Source: Cycas panzhihuaensis
Taxonomy: Eukaryota > Cycadophyta
Reading direction: 5' to 3'
DNA: 64,000 nucleotides
Assembly: GCA_023213395.1 (NCBI GenBank)
Contig: CM041465.1
Location: forward strand, 118,613,741-118,677,740
Within the stretch, counting starts at the first letter, position 1; every line of letters starts with the position of its first letter. This document shows, piece by piece, positions 44,421 through 55,830 of the stretch. The position numbers were made by a program, and so were the translations under genes. Under the pieces are notes generated by a model. That model worked only from the letters and a program-made list of their open reading frames with translations. It did no database searches and was not told where the DNA came from.

Positions 44421-45430
44421 CTAAGAATAAACATCATGTTGAGATGACAAGGTTGCAAAGAATAAATTTTAGGAGGTGGCTTGAGTATCAACAATATTAC
44501 CTCCTTATTATGAATTCTAATCATTCTTTAGATTTCTTAGTTTATACCTTTGCCTATTTGCTTAGCATTGGTTCTAGTTCAATCTTTGCTTCTTATTATA
44601 TTAAAAGTTCTGGTCTCCTTGATTTTAAAAGAGTTGTATATTAGCTTGTCTTCTTCTATAATCAACTGTAAGGTACCCATTTTTGCCACAATATATACAT
44701 GTGATATTTTGTCTATACTCTTGGTTCCTTGAGGGCTATGATTATTATGGTAGTTATGCATGTTAAGAGACATTCAAAGAGCCAAACTACTAGGTAAGAG
44801 GTTATTAATGAGTTATCTACTAACATGGATATTGAGGTGGTTGATTCCTTTCTAAGTTCCTAACTACAAATGCAAGGGAAAAATTAGAAATGGATGTAAC
44901 TTCTTAGTGATTGAGTATGTTCTCCTCCCTAAGTAAGAATCCTTCTAAGGTATTGAAGTCCATTTTGGAAAAGGTATTATAAAGTCTAGATACAAAACTA
45001 TTGAATTCTATAGGAAGGATATTGATGATACTAGACATTAGGTCATAATCAGAGGGATGTTTACCAACGATAATAAGTTAGATTCTAATTGTTTCAATTT
45101 CAATAAGATGGGTTGTTATGGTTCCAACAAAGGGTATATCAAAGAGATAAACTTTTAAAGTGAGAGACCTTGAGTCATCTTTTCTCTTATAAAGAAAGCA
45201 TATAATGCTCTAACCCTCATGAGAGATTTCAACAATTTCTATTTTTGGTCTACTTGGTCTTCTATAACCAAGTGGAAGGATGAAAAGGCAATGTTATCCT
45301 TAGCTTTAAAAGCTACTAAGGCAACTAGATTTGGTGGAATTTTTTGGCTAGAGTTATTTGAGTATTATGTGGGTGCAGGTAGAGCTATGTCCCCATTGAC
45401 ATAGGCCTAATAGTCATTCATAATTAAGAG
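44421..45430 (-). pseudogene. CopB gag
   Basis: A zinc knuckle at about 44660-44710 reads C-I-Y-C-G-K-N-G-Y-L-T-V-D-Y, with CCHC spacing but His and the last Cys both Tyr, each explained by one transition. Upstream the frame is broken; LFKRED.RL..L-type and FNSFVSRLYNTF-like helices (44930-45200) agree with copia gag. A plus-strand frame at 45219-45404 is opposite and considered chance. Confidence 0.6.
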
Positions 45431-47490
45431 GTTTTTAACTTATTTTTTCTAAGATAAAAAATTATTTTTTCCACTAAGTTTAATTATATTAAACACAATC
45501 ATTTAAGTTGTGATTCTTTGTGTCTTTTAGTGTCCTATCTACCTAGGGGGGTTACTAAACTAGAATGCTAAGTTTAAGGGTCTTCAAGAAGCCTTTAATT
45601 GATATTCTGTCTAGTGGCGCCTACCTAAAAGTGGTAAATCAAGGACCTTATATATGAGTCTATGAGCTTTAAGCTCTATATACCTTAGTATATGGTCTGC
45701 TAAGAAGGTCAATGACCACCTTAACTTGTTTATCCATGTGTGCTAGTCTTATAGCTAGTGATAAATCTAACTATGAACTAAAAACTCAGGCACTCACCCC
45801 CTCTGGGTCTAGCATAGTCTCTAAAGTCCAAGGTAAGGATTCACAACTCAAATTATCACTTAATACACCTTATATCTAGTGGGTTTCTTTAATATCAATA
45901 GAATTTAAGAAGGACCACTAATGTGTACAAAGTGGTAACTTCAAGAGTACTAATCATTCCCCTTATAAAGCTAGTAAAGTTGATGTATAGATTAGGGATT
46001 ATCCTTTTAATCTTTCAAGTTGAACTAGATTTTAAAATATGTTCTTATTTAAAAAGGAGGGCCCATTTTCTGAAATAAAAGCAAAAAGACCAAAAGAAAA
46101 ATAATAAATTAAAGGAAAGAGAAGGGTTTAGGGTGCTCTTTAGAGGAATTTAGTGCCACAAGAAGATCAACCTCCTTTACTCAAGAAGGGCACCTACAAC
46201 CTCAATAACAAGCAAATTCTAGTAAATAACTAGATGGAATAGTAAATAAGATGCAAATAACCAATATTTAGCAGATAGATGCTTTGCAAAATGAAAATTA
46301 AGCCTTTAATTTATGAAAAAAAGACTTATTATAGCCTAAATAGAAAGGTCTACTTTAGCTGCTTAAAAATGCTTGAAGAACTATTTAAAATTGACTATAA
46401 TTGGCTCCAAACTATAAGCCTTTGAATCAAGAATCCAACGATTTAAATGGTACACAAAATAGTACTTCTGTTGAAAAGTTATAGAAAAAATAGTAAAGTG
46501 ACCTCTTTATGCAAAATAGGCTAAGTTCATTTGGGTTTAAGTCCCCTTAATAAACAAGCCCCTAGTCTCAACGGGTCATCATATAAGCACCCCCTAAACT
46601 ACTAAGGGCTAATAGACTTGAAATCATATTTAAATATCAACTAATCTTTTTTATTAATAAAAAAGGATTCAAAATAACTTAATACATTTTAAGATTCAAC
46701 TATTTGTATTTGAGCCCTCAGTCACATGAGTCTGATATATGACCTCCTGTAAGTAGTTAGGCACCTATGCAAACCTAAACTTTAAATATAAATTGATTAA
46801 ATATGATTAAAACTTTGTAAAAAATAAATGTTTCTAATTAAAAAAAAAAGACAATAAACAACCCATGAAACTGACAAAAAATAGAGGTAAATTTGAGCAA
46901 TTAAATCACTTTAAAATTAGAAACACAATCATATCAAGAAACTCTAGAATGGATTGAAGATGGATGCAAGGCCAAAATTTGAGTGTTTCAAGCTTTATAT
47001 GGCCCGTATAAAGTCATATGGTGACTAAAATGGGCAGTGAAGGGTGATGAGGTTGTGACTCAAAAAATCAACTTTTAACTCCTTAAATCTAATTGTAATA
47101 ACTCTAATATAGGCCCAAGGGGACCCTATAGGATCAACATTAGGATGAACAGGTAGACAAGAAGCTAGGAAAGCTTTGGGGAGTGAGATTTCATTTGTAT
47201 AGTCATTGGAAAACCTAAAATAATGGCTAAATGATGTGAAACAACCACAAATGAGGTGTCATTTCCTTGAAATAGTTGCAATAAGGACTCGAAATTATTC
47301 ACAATTAGCTAGGTAGCATTCGAGGATAGGAATAATCATAAATACACCCTACAAAGTATCAGATATTCTAAAAACTACAAAAATTGAGTGAAACATGCAA
47401 AAATAGAGGCAAACATAGTGCCATTTTTAACGAACAGGCTTTTGTTTCTTAGTAAAACTTATAAAAATATAATTAAATGCACATATACAT
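45431..47490 (-). other. CopB untranslated leader
   Basis: 2 kb between gag and PBS. No ORF above chance and no domain seen. Confidence 0.6.
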
Positions 47491-47502
47491 ACTTTGATAC
47501 TA
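47491..47502 (-). other. CopB primer binding site
   Basis: The minus strand reads TAGTATCAAAGT directly after the 5' LTR, a decayed form of the initiator Met tRNA site TGGTATCAGAGC. Confidence 0.8.
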
Positions 47503-47894
47503 TGCTAAATTAGAGGGAAGGATCACAAAACATATGTGCATGTAATAGTAAAGTAGAAAACAAAAAATAACTATAGATCAATATACATTAGATGCATTAA
47601 ATTGTGATCATCAAATTGCTTGAGTGAACATTCTTAATTTTAGTAGGGCTTTATCGTATGAAAAAATGTAATGTGCAAAGAATAGGGATCATGCTTAATT
47701 TGTAAACATTCAAAGCCCAAATACATAAATATAATTAGCCAACATAACGGGCTAATATTATTGGCCCATTATTCGACAAGTGGGTAGACTCAACCTAATT
47801 CTGAATTATATGTGAATTACATCAAGGTACATCATATGGTTACAATGATATATAGATTACAAATATAAATGAATGGTATTATTATGTTTTAACA
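47503..47894 (-). mobile_element. CopB 5' LTR
   Basis: 392 bp, partner of 36477-36870; followed by ACTTC (47895-47899). Confidence 0.87.
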
Positions 47895-47899
47895 ACTTC

Positions 47900-49476
47900 A
47901 ACCCTTTTTTCCTCAAAAAATATTTCTAGTTATTTAGATTCACTAAAGATATTAGCTTGTTACATTCTACCTTCAGGATGATTTTGGGTTATGTCCTTAG
48001 CTCTTTTTCATACTTCAATCTCTTGATAGTTTTTGAACCTATCATTTAATTCTTAATATTTGAGTGTGAGATGTGATGTTAGATCTTTTTTATCCAAAAT
48101 GTGTTCATCCCTTCATACTTTTAGATTTGAATCTATGTAATGATTCTAATAATCAACAACTTCCATGGAAACTCCAATAGTTGTTGATATTTGTGGGATC
48201 ATTCTGAAAGATTTTGATTGATATGGAGAGTTAGAATTTACCATCAAACTAGTTATTTCCTCATTATAAAATAAATTAAAAAATAGATCTAAAATGTTAT
48301 ATCTCCCCTTAGTAAATGACATTATATCTAGAGAAGGTAATATTATATCTACATATATATAAAAGATTCTTTTATGTTCATTTTTATGTTTTCTATCAAT
48401 GTACTGCAATTTAATGCCTACAAAAAAGATATCAAACATGTGAAAGTTGATGATGGATCATCACCTTGTGTCTTCAAGAAAAGAATGATAGGATTCTCAT
48501 GTTTGGTGATGTCTTACTCTTGGACATTGTGAGAATCCTTTTGGGTTATTGGCTTACATTGTATAAGCTCTATTCCTTGGTTATCACTTTGGTACTTAGC
48601 TTTCAATTCTATATGTTCCTTCTCTATCATCATGGTATCAAATGTATTATCCTAATTGGGGTCATCTTATTCCTCTTGAGAGGAATAAAGCATCTCCCAA
48701 CTCTCCATGATGGCCCTGAAATGAAAGTCGAGAGCTTCCATACTTTGGAGATTCTCTAGATCTTTTAGAATTATCATGTCCTTACATCTATATCCAAGCG
48801 CTTTACAAATTAGTCTATAAGGAATTATTACTTAGACCCAAATTCTATTTCAATCTAATTAAGGATCTTATCAAAATTCTCTATATAAATGTAGATGTTT
48901 TTTATGGGTTCCTTCTTTATATTAAAAAAGTATTTTAAAAGTATGACAATATCCTCCTAATCAATATATTTCATTTTAAAAACCTATATCAAGTCCTTCT
49001 AATTTTGAATGAAAGCATGTGATAAGTAACAAAACCAAGACACGGCTTCTCCCATTAAAGAATAAACAAAGAGTCTAATAATGACATCAAATTTATTAAT
49101 TCTAAACTTCTTGCATGTGATAAAGAAGTTTGCGATGTGTCATTTGGTGAAATTAACTCATTCCTATTAAGCCTAACACAATATTTTAGAGCTCTTTCTA
49201 GAGTAGGATGCAACTCATCTTCAAGGTCCAAAGGACTACTATAAACCCATAGAATCATATCCTCCCAATTTACTATATCTACTATGACTTATAACCCTAT
49301 GAACTATGGGCCTCCTTATATGTTTCTTTATTGAATAGGCTAAACAGATCACTATTAAAGCTTACAACTTCCAAAGATTATATGCATGGCCTCCTTTCTA
49401 AGTGGACCATATAGTACAACATAACTTCTAATATATACAATGATGAATAAATAATAAGGAAAATAATATGGAGGAT
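47900..49476 (-). pseudogene. Old gypsy gag and leader
   Basis: The minus strand near 49000-49120 reads FRINKFDVIIRLFVYSLMGEA and VSWFCYLSHAFIQN, then FKMKYID and FFNIKKEPIKNIYIYIENF (48840-48990): the gypsy gag core (I.lF..SL.g.A..WF..L). A small open frame (49055-49258) gives the segment before it. 48146-48439 is open but unassigned. The PBS lies just upstream at 49477. CopB is inserted just downstream of it. Non-functional. Confidence 0.55.
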
Positions 49477-49495
49477 TCCCCAGTATGGTTTCCAA
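49477..49495 (-). other. Old gypsy primer binding site
   Basis: The minus strand reads TTGGAAACCATACTGGGGA, similar to the TN1 PBS (TGGTGACCATACTGGGGA). It marks the end of a 5' LTR at about 49499, which TN2 interrupts at 49530. Confidence 0.6.
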
Positions 49496-49524
49496 CTATG
49501 ATTCTTTATTTCTAACCATTGTTT

Positions 49525-49529
49525 CCTTC
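49525..49529. repeat. Target site duplication of TN2 (left)
   Basis: CCTTC; identical pentamer at 60319-60323. Confidence 0.9.
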
Positions 49530-52066
49530 TGGACGCGCTGCTACGGGATAACCGCCTGACTGATAGGCACGGGGGAGAGATGGTGACGAAACGGTAGGAA
49601 GTGGAACCTACAAGGCAAGCAACTACCACCTTGAGGCGCCCGTCTTGGGAGGCCGAGTTCGGGATCTGCAATGGAGTATGGCTACTACTGGGTGACCCTT
49701 CACCACCTTGGATAAAGAGGCGAAGGTACGTAAGATGACCCGAGTTGGCGGCAGGGACCCTCCCACCCTTGGGTGGCGGAAGGGAGAGAGAAGGGACCTA
49801 GGAGGATAGGCCAAAAGCAACCCTACACAACCTAACAGGGACACGAACAGCGGGAGGCGAGGTGCTCGTCTTGGTTAGGGGAAGGAAGGAAAAGTAGGGA
49901 TCAAGAAGGCTCCTACAACCTTTCCTACAGACGATGGGGTGCATGCAAATGAAGTAAATCGTAACAAATAAACACAAGGTAATTTTCCTTTTAATCTTCA
50001 ATGTCTTAATTACTAAGGAAGAAAAAGGAAAAGAACAAGAGTACGCAAGAGGAGGAAATGTGTACAGGCCAAGGGCGTGCGGTGATGTAGCCCTTGCGAG
50101 GAGTACCCAACCGCTCCACGCATAGCGTCTGGGATGTGAGGCGTAGTGGCGGAGTGGCGAGGGGCTTCCTTACCTTCCCGGAAAATAAGTGCAATCTGAG
50201 AAAGAAGGAAACGCTAACTAGGAAATGAGATAACGTGAAGTTGTAACACATGCAAGAGGCGCTCACCGATAGAGAAATCAGCGGTAACGTTCTCCGTGCG
50301 TCTCAAATACACTGACGACAAAGATCTTCCTCCTCCAGAAGGAGGGTACTAACATGCAACGCACAAGGTCTCACAATATATATATATCAACATAACCCAG
50401 AATCCAAATCGCCATGCACGAATGTTAGTCCAACGAGGACGACATCAAGGGAAAAATACTCTAAATAAAGTGGGACAACAAGGTAAGCCTCGGGTGGCCT
50501 CACAGCATGGTGCCCAAACCTCTCCCCAGAGCCACGGGCGTGAGGAGAAAGTCAAGACTCAAGTCTCGAAAACGCGTGCAAGAAGGGGCAAGAAAGACCC
50601 AAACGCACCCACAGGGAACCGGGATGCTACGGGCAGCAAACCGCAATCGGAGCAAAACAAAGCCACGAATGGTAGTTGAGAACTACGAATGATTCCCAAA
50701 CTGACAAGGGTCCCAATCAGCCGCGCAACTCGTGGCAGTTGGTTTAGCAACCACTGAGTCTCTAAACCCTTGTTTAGATGGCCAAGAGCAACATGAGGCG
50801 AGAGGAAGCTTTGGAGGGCTTGGAGCCACTCGGGGCGTGGAAGGTGTACTGAATCCACCCGGCTCCTCTCCCAAAGCCTATGCAACCCCTCACTTGCTTT
50901 GGACAAAGAAGCGAGCAAGAGACAAGAGAAAGTGGGACGGTCCTCCTCACAAAGGAAAGAGGATCAAACTTCAAGCAACAAACATGAACAAATGAAATTT
51001 GGAGCAAGAATATTGCAAAGAACTTAACAAAAAGTAAAGAGTACACAGGAGGAAGAGGCAAGGGCTTGCCTCGGCCAAAGGACAATGAAAGAGGGTGGAA
51101 AAAGCCGGATCTGGAGCAGCAGTTTGAGGCCACCGCTACAGTATGATGGAGAACACACCGCAAACGTAGGGCTCATGGATCGCTGGATAGAGACACCGGG
51201 CAAACTTCAAAGGAGCCCTCTCCAGGCGCTGAGGGGTTGAGAGAATGTCTCAACCGAGCCGGGGAGAGGTGGTATGAAGATGAAGAGTCTGAGTCCGGTT
51301 CTGCAGAGCAGAAAGCGAGCAGAGCAAGAGAGAGTTTTCTTGAGAGTCCTTCCAAGAGTGAGTGAAAAGATCCAAAAAGTCCCAAAAGATGCTTAAGTAC
51401 GAGAGCTAAACCCCAAAGTACGCGAATAGGTACCGGCTGGAAGGGAAAAAAGGCGCGAACCACGTGGCAGTTTCGCAATAAATGCGAAATTGCCACGGCG
51501 GATTTAAAAAAAACAAACAGAGACAGTCGTACCGCGGAAATTTTAGCGGTACCGCGAATATTCCAGCGGTACCGCGAAAATTCCAGCGGTACCGCGAAGA
51601 TTACGGCGGTATGCACCAGGAGACACAAATGGGGCCCGCCAACCGGTCCAGGCTGGGGGCAAACGGCCGAAAAGGCTAAATGACAACTAAAACACCCACC
51701 CGGGAGCAAACAAGCCAAGAAACGGGCCCACGGGAGCAGAAATAGGCCCCCAAATGAGGTGGCAAGCTAACCAAGCGACGATGAGACATCACACGGGTGG
51801 AGGTGGCGCAAACCCGGTGGATCCAGGAGAGAGGAGGCGGATCACGGGAAGTAATGTCGGTCACCGGTGCCACACTCGCTAAGAGTGTGCCCGCTATAGT
51901 CGTCATAGGCTAAACATAGGTGTGGGCGACTACAAGGCCGCCCACAAAGTCATACGCATGCAAATATGTGGCGGACAATCGGTACATAAAAGTGATGATA
52001 ATGCTAGAGACATACACCGCACTTACACGAGTCGGTGATTCCGTATCCATTCCGGGCCAGGAAACA
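49530..52066 (-). mobile_element. TN2 3' LTR
   Basis: 2537 bp, TGGACGCG...GGAAACA. Aligns along its whole length with 57823-60318, the differences being chiefly 1-6 bp indels. Open frames inside (for example 51173-51718 minus) are not kept in the partner LTR. Confidence 0.88.
51461..51610 (-). promoter_or_regulatory. Hairpin and four-unit 20-bp palindrome array in TN2 LTR
   Basis: Hairpin arms 51463-51476 (CGTGGCAGTTTCGC) and 51484-51497 (GCGAAATTGCCACG) pair at 13 of 14 positions around a 7-base loop; CACGTGGC is at 51461. Four 20-bp units at 51531, 51551, 51571 and 51591 each read ACCGCG...GCGGT, i.e. small inverted repeats around an A/T core. Same order, spacing and period as in TN1. Confidence 0.55.
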
Positions 52067-52439
52067 CCTTATGGCGTGAGCCTCGCCGCTCGGGCGATCA
52101 CGATGGCGAATCTGGCAACACAATCGATTAGCACATGTGTATATAGATATATCAATCAAGATCGGATCGGTGGCAAGGGTCTTGAGTGTAAATGGCGGGC
52201 AGCGTGGATCTGGCGGTGGAGACAACATAGGGGCGCCTATGAGCCACACTGAAACCGAGGGAGAAAGAGAGGCAGTGAGGGGCTGCCCCCACCACAATGA
52301 ATGCAAAGGAGCATGCGGGACCACATGGAGAACAAATGGTGGGTACCATAGTTTTACCTCGTTAGCAACCTGATTTGAGGTGCGGCGGTCAGCGGAGCGA
52401 CCAACGGCCTGAGGCTTGGGCGACGAGAAGGCCAAGCAA
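52067..52439 (-). other. TN2 tract between aRNH and 3' LTR
   Basis: The expected polypurine tract beside the LTR is degraded (minus strand CCATAAGG). No ORF supported. Confidence 0.5.
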
Positions 52440-52880
52440 GACTCAGGGACGGTCAGCAGGGCGAGACAGGCGGCGCTCAAGGATGAGGCGAACAAGGCTA
52501 TCTGCCTCAGCGTTGAGAGCCCGAGGGATATCTTTGGATATCAACGAGAAAAGCGGGCCGGGAGGGATCCGGCGGAAGCAAGAGTCCTCAAGTGAGGGCA
52601 TCGCACCCGGTAGACTGGGTGAGATGAGACACCACAACTTGAGAGTCGGAGCAAAACAATGGGTCCGATGGAAGCGAAGGGCATCGGTAAGGGCTTCGAT
52701 GGTGTATACTCGGCTTCATTGTTGGTAGCCTCGGGAGGAAGATCCCGAGGCGGAGGAGATCATAACGGAAGGGTGCGGAGAATCACGCAATGTGGTGAAG
52801 GGTTGGGGTTCTGCATGACGTCGGTAAAGATGTAAACAGACATAGGTGACACAAAATCCAAGCAGATGATCAGTGATGAA
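52440..52880 (-). pseudogene. TN2 archaeal-type RNase H domain
   Basis: Spread over three frames by indels, the minus strand gives YIFTD (first Asp, about 52835), PEATNNEAEY (catalytic Glu present, about 52730), CSDSQVVVSHL (catalytic Asp present, about 52650), and DIPRALNAEADSLVRL (last Asp present, about 52500). So all four acidic residues are readable although no continuous frame exists. TN1 has lost three of them. It lies next to the 3' LTR, as in TN1. Confidence 0.75.
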
Positions 52881-53527
52881 GGCAACACTTAGAAAACAGA
52901 CAACAGGTGGCCGTCAAGGGTAGGAGGACCTAGCAATGAGGTAACCCAGGGGCGGGGCCACAGCAGATGAACATGGATGGACAGTTTGGCAGAGGAAAGC
53001 ACGGGCCTCCAGGGGTCATATATAGGACCATATGATTGTACCCCCTGAGGACACCGGCTTCCTGTGATGTATGATGACGTGATTTTGATATGTATATATG
53101 CATGGGGTGAGTGTTATGTTGTGTAGTAGGTGATTCATGTTATGAACATTTTATAGTATGATGCACACGTTTCCTTCCATGTATAACCACACACACCTAA
53201 CGGGGCACACACACAGCAGTGGGGCGACATGGAGGTGTGAGGTTAGGAAGCGAGGCGGCATACATGTGCGGGAGAGCATAACGGATATGCGAAGGAAACG
53301 CCAGACAGAAAGAGGGGCAACAATGCCCCAGCGTCCTCCGGTTGGGAGATGCCCAGCGAGAGGACCAAGGTTCCCAAGAGGATACGGGAGCGGGTTCGCA
53401 GACGGAACCCGAGAGAGACAAAGCGAGGTCCATCTTAAATAGCCATTCTACGCTGGGAAGAATGGGGACAACCTAAGATGGTAGTTTAGGCTCGTTTCGG
53501 AGGCGAGGCGAGGGATCGTAGAAGGGT
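52881..53527. other. TN2 spacer, single copy of the TN1 180-bp unit
   Basis: Aligns with 23500-24290 of TN1 but jumps directly from the part matching about 22040 to that matching about 23515, so the 1.47-kb antisense ORF module is absent. The 180-bp unit occurs once (about 53330-53500). Confidence 0.65.
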
Positions 53528-53960
53528 CAAGCGTAAAACTTCTTAAGGAACATCCCATTAGCTTTCTCAAATTCGAGCCCCTCCGGTGGCTATCCTATAG
53601 GCACCATTATCGAGAGATTCGATAATGACAAAAGGACCGACCCAGGGGTTGGAATTTGGTCAACGGTCATGGAGATATTCGAGCTCGGCGTCGAGCTTTT
53701 CTACCTCCATCTTGTGGTGGCGAGCTTGGGTGAAGAGGCGACTTAGGCGCCTGGGGTGGGCGCCGGGAAGGGTGGTGAGGTTATGGGTGACAATCGAGGG
53801 TCGATTCCCTTCATGTCGAGATAATCCCACGCGAAAATGTCTCGAAATTCCTGGAACAGAAGGGAATATTCCCTAATCTCATCAGGAGAGCATTCCGCCC
53901 CGACCCTAATGACCTTGCCCGGGGCCAAGACTACGTCTTGAATTCCCCCCATGCACATGG
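53528..53960 (-). pseudogene. TN2 pol remnant: RT start joined to integrase end
   Basis: The minus strand from 53958 reads APGKVIRVGAECSPDEIREY, FRDIFAWDYLDMKGIDPRL (53805-53860), the linker and first residues of gypsy RT. Some 150 bp later come WVGPFVIIES, DNGAYRIATGG (53580-53645) and, after a shift, ANGMFLKKFYA with stop near 53528: the C-terminal end of a gypsy integrase. RT catalytic motifs, RNase H and integrase core are absent between them. The breakpoint lies within about 53640-53810. Confidence 0.7.
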
Positions 53961-54660
53961 CATTGCCCTCTTCAAAGTGAAGAGGGGCAAGATCAACGGG
54001 AGGAGGAGGAATAGGAGAGGGGATCCGATCGCAAGGATCTTCCGGTGACCGAGCCGGTGGTGACCAGAAGGCAGATTAGGTGCAAGGCCTTGGTGCTCAA
54101 ATAGGGCTTCATCATCCTCGAAATAGTCCACTCCATGGATGACCCTATTTCGAGTAGAAGAAGCTGGAAGGGAAAGAACAACGGACGGGGTGATCATCGG
54201 ATCGCTCAACTCTTTCATGGAAATCAGAAGGAAAACCGTAAAGAGGCTCCTCGAGGAGGAGGCGAAGGCAATTCCTCAAAACCATCACTGCGGGGTAATG
54301 AAAAGAAGAACCGGCGGGCGGGTCGACGAGCGATGGTGTGTGACACGCGAGGGGCTAGTCTCGCCAACGAGAGAGGTTCCAAACGAGGGTCTAGGCGAGG
54401 CAGTGCGACCTATTGGCGCGAAGGAAAGAAATGGGGTGGAGACAACCCTCGTCTCCGTCAGCGATTCATCATCACGAGCGAGCAAGGTACCCATAACTCC
54501 ACGCCAATAGGGGCAAAACGTCTTGAGACTAGGAAGGGAAGATGTGGGATCTTCTTACACGGATTGGGTATACCAATTGAACAATAGGCGTGAGTGGGTG
54601 AACCTTGGTTTCTTAGAATTGGCATAACGAGTTTGTTTGGAAAAGGGCGTTCACGGGAAC
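53961..54660 (-). pseudogene. TN2 protease-RT linker
   Basis: The unbroken part 53931-54218 reads MKELSDPMITPSVVLSLP, GVDYFEDDEALFEHQGL and a hydrophobic stretch before the RT linker. 54220-54660 is Arg/Gly/Ser-rich in several frames, without a domain. Confidence 0.5.
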
Positions 54661-55830
54661 CACTCTCATTCGTCCGTCATGGGCCAATTTAAGTCGTCCC
54701 CAAAGGGTCGAACACACGGCTCCCATTTGGTCGAGCCATGGGCGACCAGAAGGAGGTTGTAATCCACGCCAACGCCGAGGACTACAACATCGGCAAGAAC
54801 GGTTTGCCCCAAGGGTGAGCGGGATCGCGGCTGCATCCGGAGGGGTCTTCTCGCTCTGTCATACCCTTGGCATCGCCGAGGCAGGTTCCACGGAGATACC
54901 AAGCTCTTGCATAACACGCAAGGGCATGGCATCGTAAGAGCCGTTGTCGACAGTTCTTGGAGGGTACAATCAGCGTGTCGATCGTGATGGTGAATGGGAA
55001 GTTCCACCGACGTTCCGCTCACCGGCGGGAGGAAGATCCTTAGGATCGAAGGAAATAGTGGGTCCGCCACCTTGGGCGGCCCAAAGCGTGGGCAGGCACA
55101 TCTCCGATCCTAAAGCTTCCAGAGGAGGGCCCGTTGCTGGGACAACTCCTCGAACGTCCATCAAGGACATTCTGCGGCGGCCGTATGGAGCTCGTCACGA
55201 CGGAGAAGGGTTTACCCTTCGATTGGGTTGGGTAAGTGCCCTTGAAAGTCGTAACGACCCGCCGAGGAATAGCCTGGGAAAAGAGGATTCGGGAGGAAGG
55301 GTCTCCTAAGGGGATCGGAAGGAACGGAAGAACCGGCTCCCGCTTCCTTAGCGGTTTGAGATCGCGTGAGGCGAAAGTCGGAGTTGCTTCAAGCAACCGA
55401 ATCACCTTCTTCCCCTATTCCCGGTCGTGAAGGCGAGATGCAGTGGCTGGGAGAACGAGAAGAGGAAGAAGAGTTGGCGCCCTTCCCTTTGTCGCGGAAG
55501 GGCGGGGATCGTGATCTTCCTCGATTCTGATTGTTCTTGGTTTGGGGGTTGCGATCACGTTCCCCATGTTTAGAACGGATCCTTGTGAACAGGTTGGTCT
55601 AGATTAGGCCTTGAGGCTGCTTGGGAGAGGAATCGCGTCGAGGGCATCCTTTGGATCTTTGGGCCCTAACGTGAATCGTCATGGAAGCAATCCCCATGAA
55701 TGGAACACCACTTCTTCTCAAGCGGAGGGCCTGACCTTCTCGCTTGGGAGATCGTTCCCATTCACAGGAAGAGGAGCTTGGGTAGTTTGTTGGACTTGTT
55801 TGTTTGAAGTAGGAGACGAAGGACCTTGAA
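54661..55830 (-). pseudogene. TN2 aspartic protease
   Basis: In broken frames: FSVV...RRPQNVL (about 55170), TISFDPKDLPPAGE (about 55040), a VDNGS-like active loop near 54940-54950, KSLVSPWNLPRRCQGYD, VVVLGVGVDYNLLL and the WLDQMGAV region (about 54720-54790). The order and wording match TN1 24950-25561. Several 1-2 bp indels break the frame, so no protease could be made. Confidence 0.68.

Larger units (their letters stand above)
36477..47894 (-). mobile_element. CopB: Ty1/copia element split by a composite insertion
   Basis: Minus-strand copia with LTRs 36477-36870 and 47503-47894 (TGCTAAATTAGAG...TTTTAAYA on plus), PBS, leader, gag, protease, integrase, RT, RNase H, polypurine tract. Its integrase is split at 39377-43706. 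Without that, about 7.1 kb. The LTRs are more diverged from each other than those of A3, so CopB is older. Every domain carries stops. Confidence 0.9.

Noticed and set aside
45219-45404. Plus-strand 61-codon ORF in CopB gag
   Set aside because: Opposite to the gag reading strand and without conserved motif.
51173-51718. 181-codon minus-strand ORF in TN2 LTR
   Set aside because: Lies wholly in the LTR, broken in the partner LTR (57823-60318) and of low-complexity Leu/Ser/Pro composition; a by-product of G+C richness.
54135-54587. 150-codon plus-strand Arg/Gly-rich ORF in TN2
   Set aside because: Opposite strand of the protease-RT linker, with no counterpart in TN1; composition explained by high G+C.
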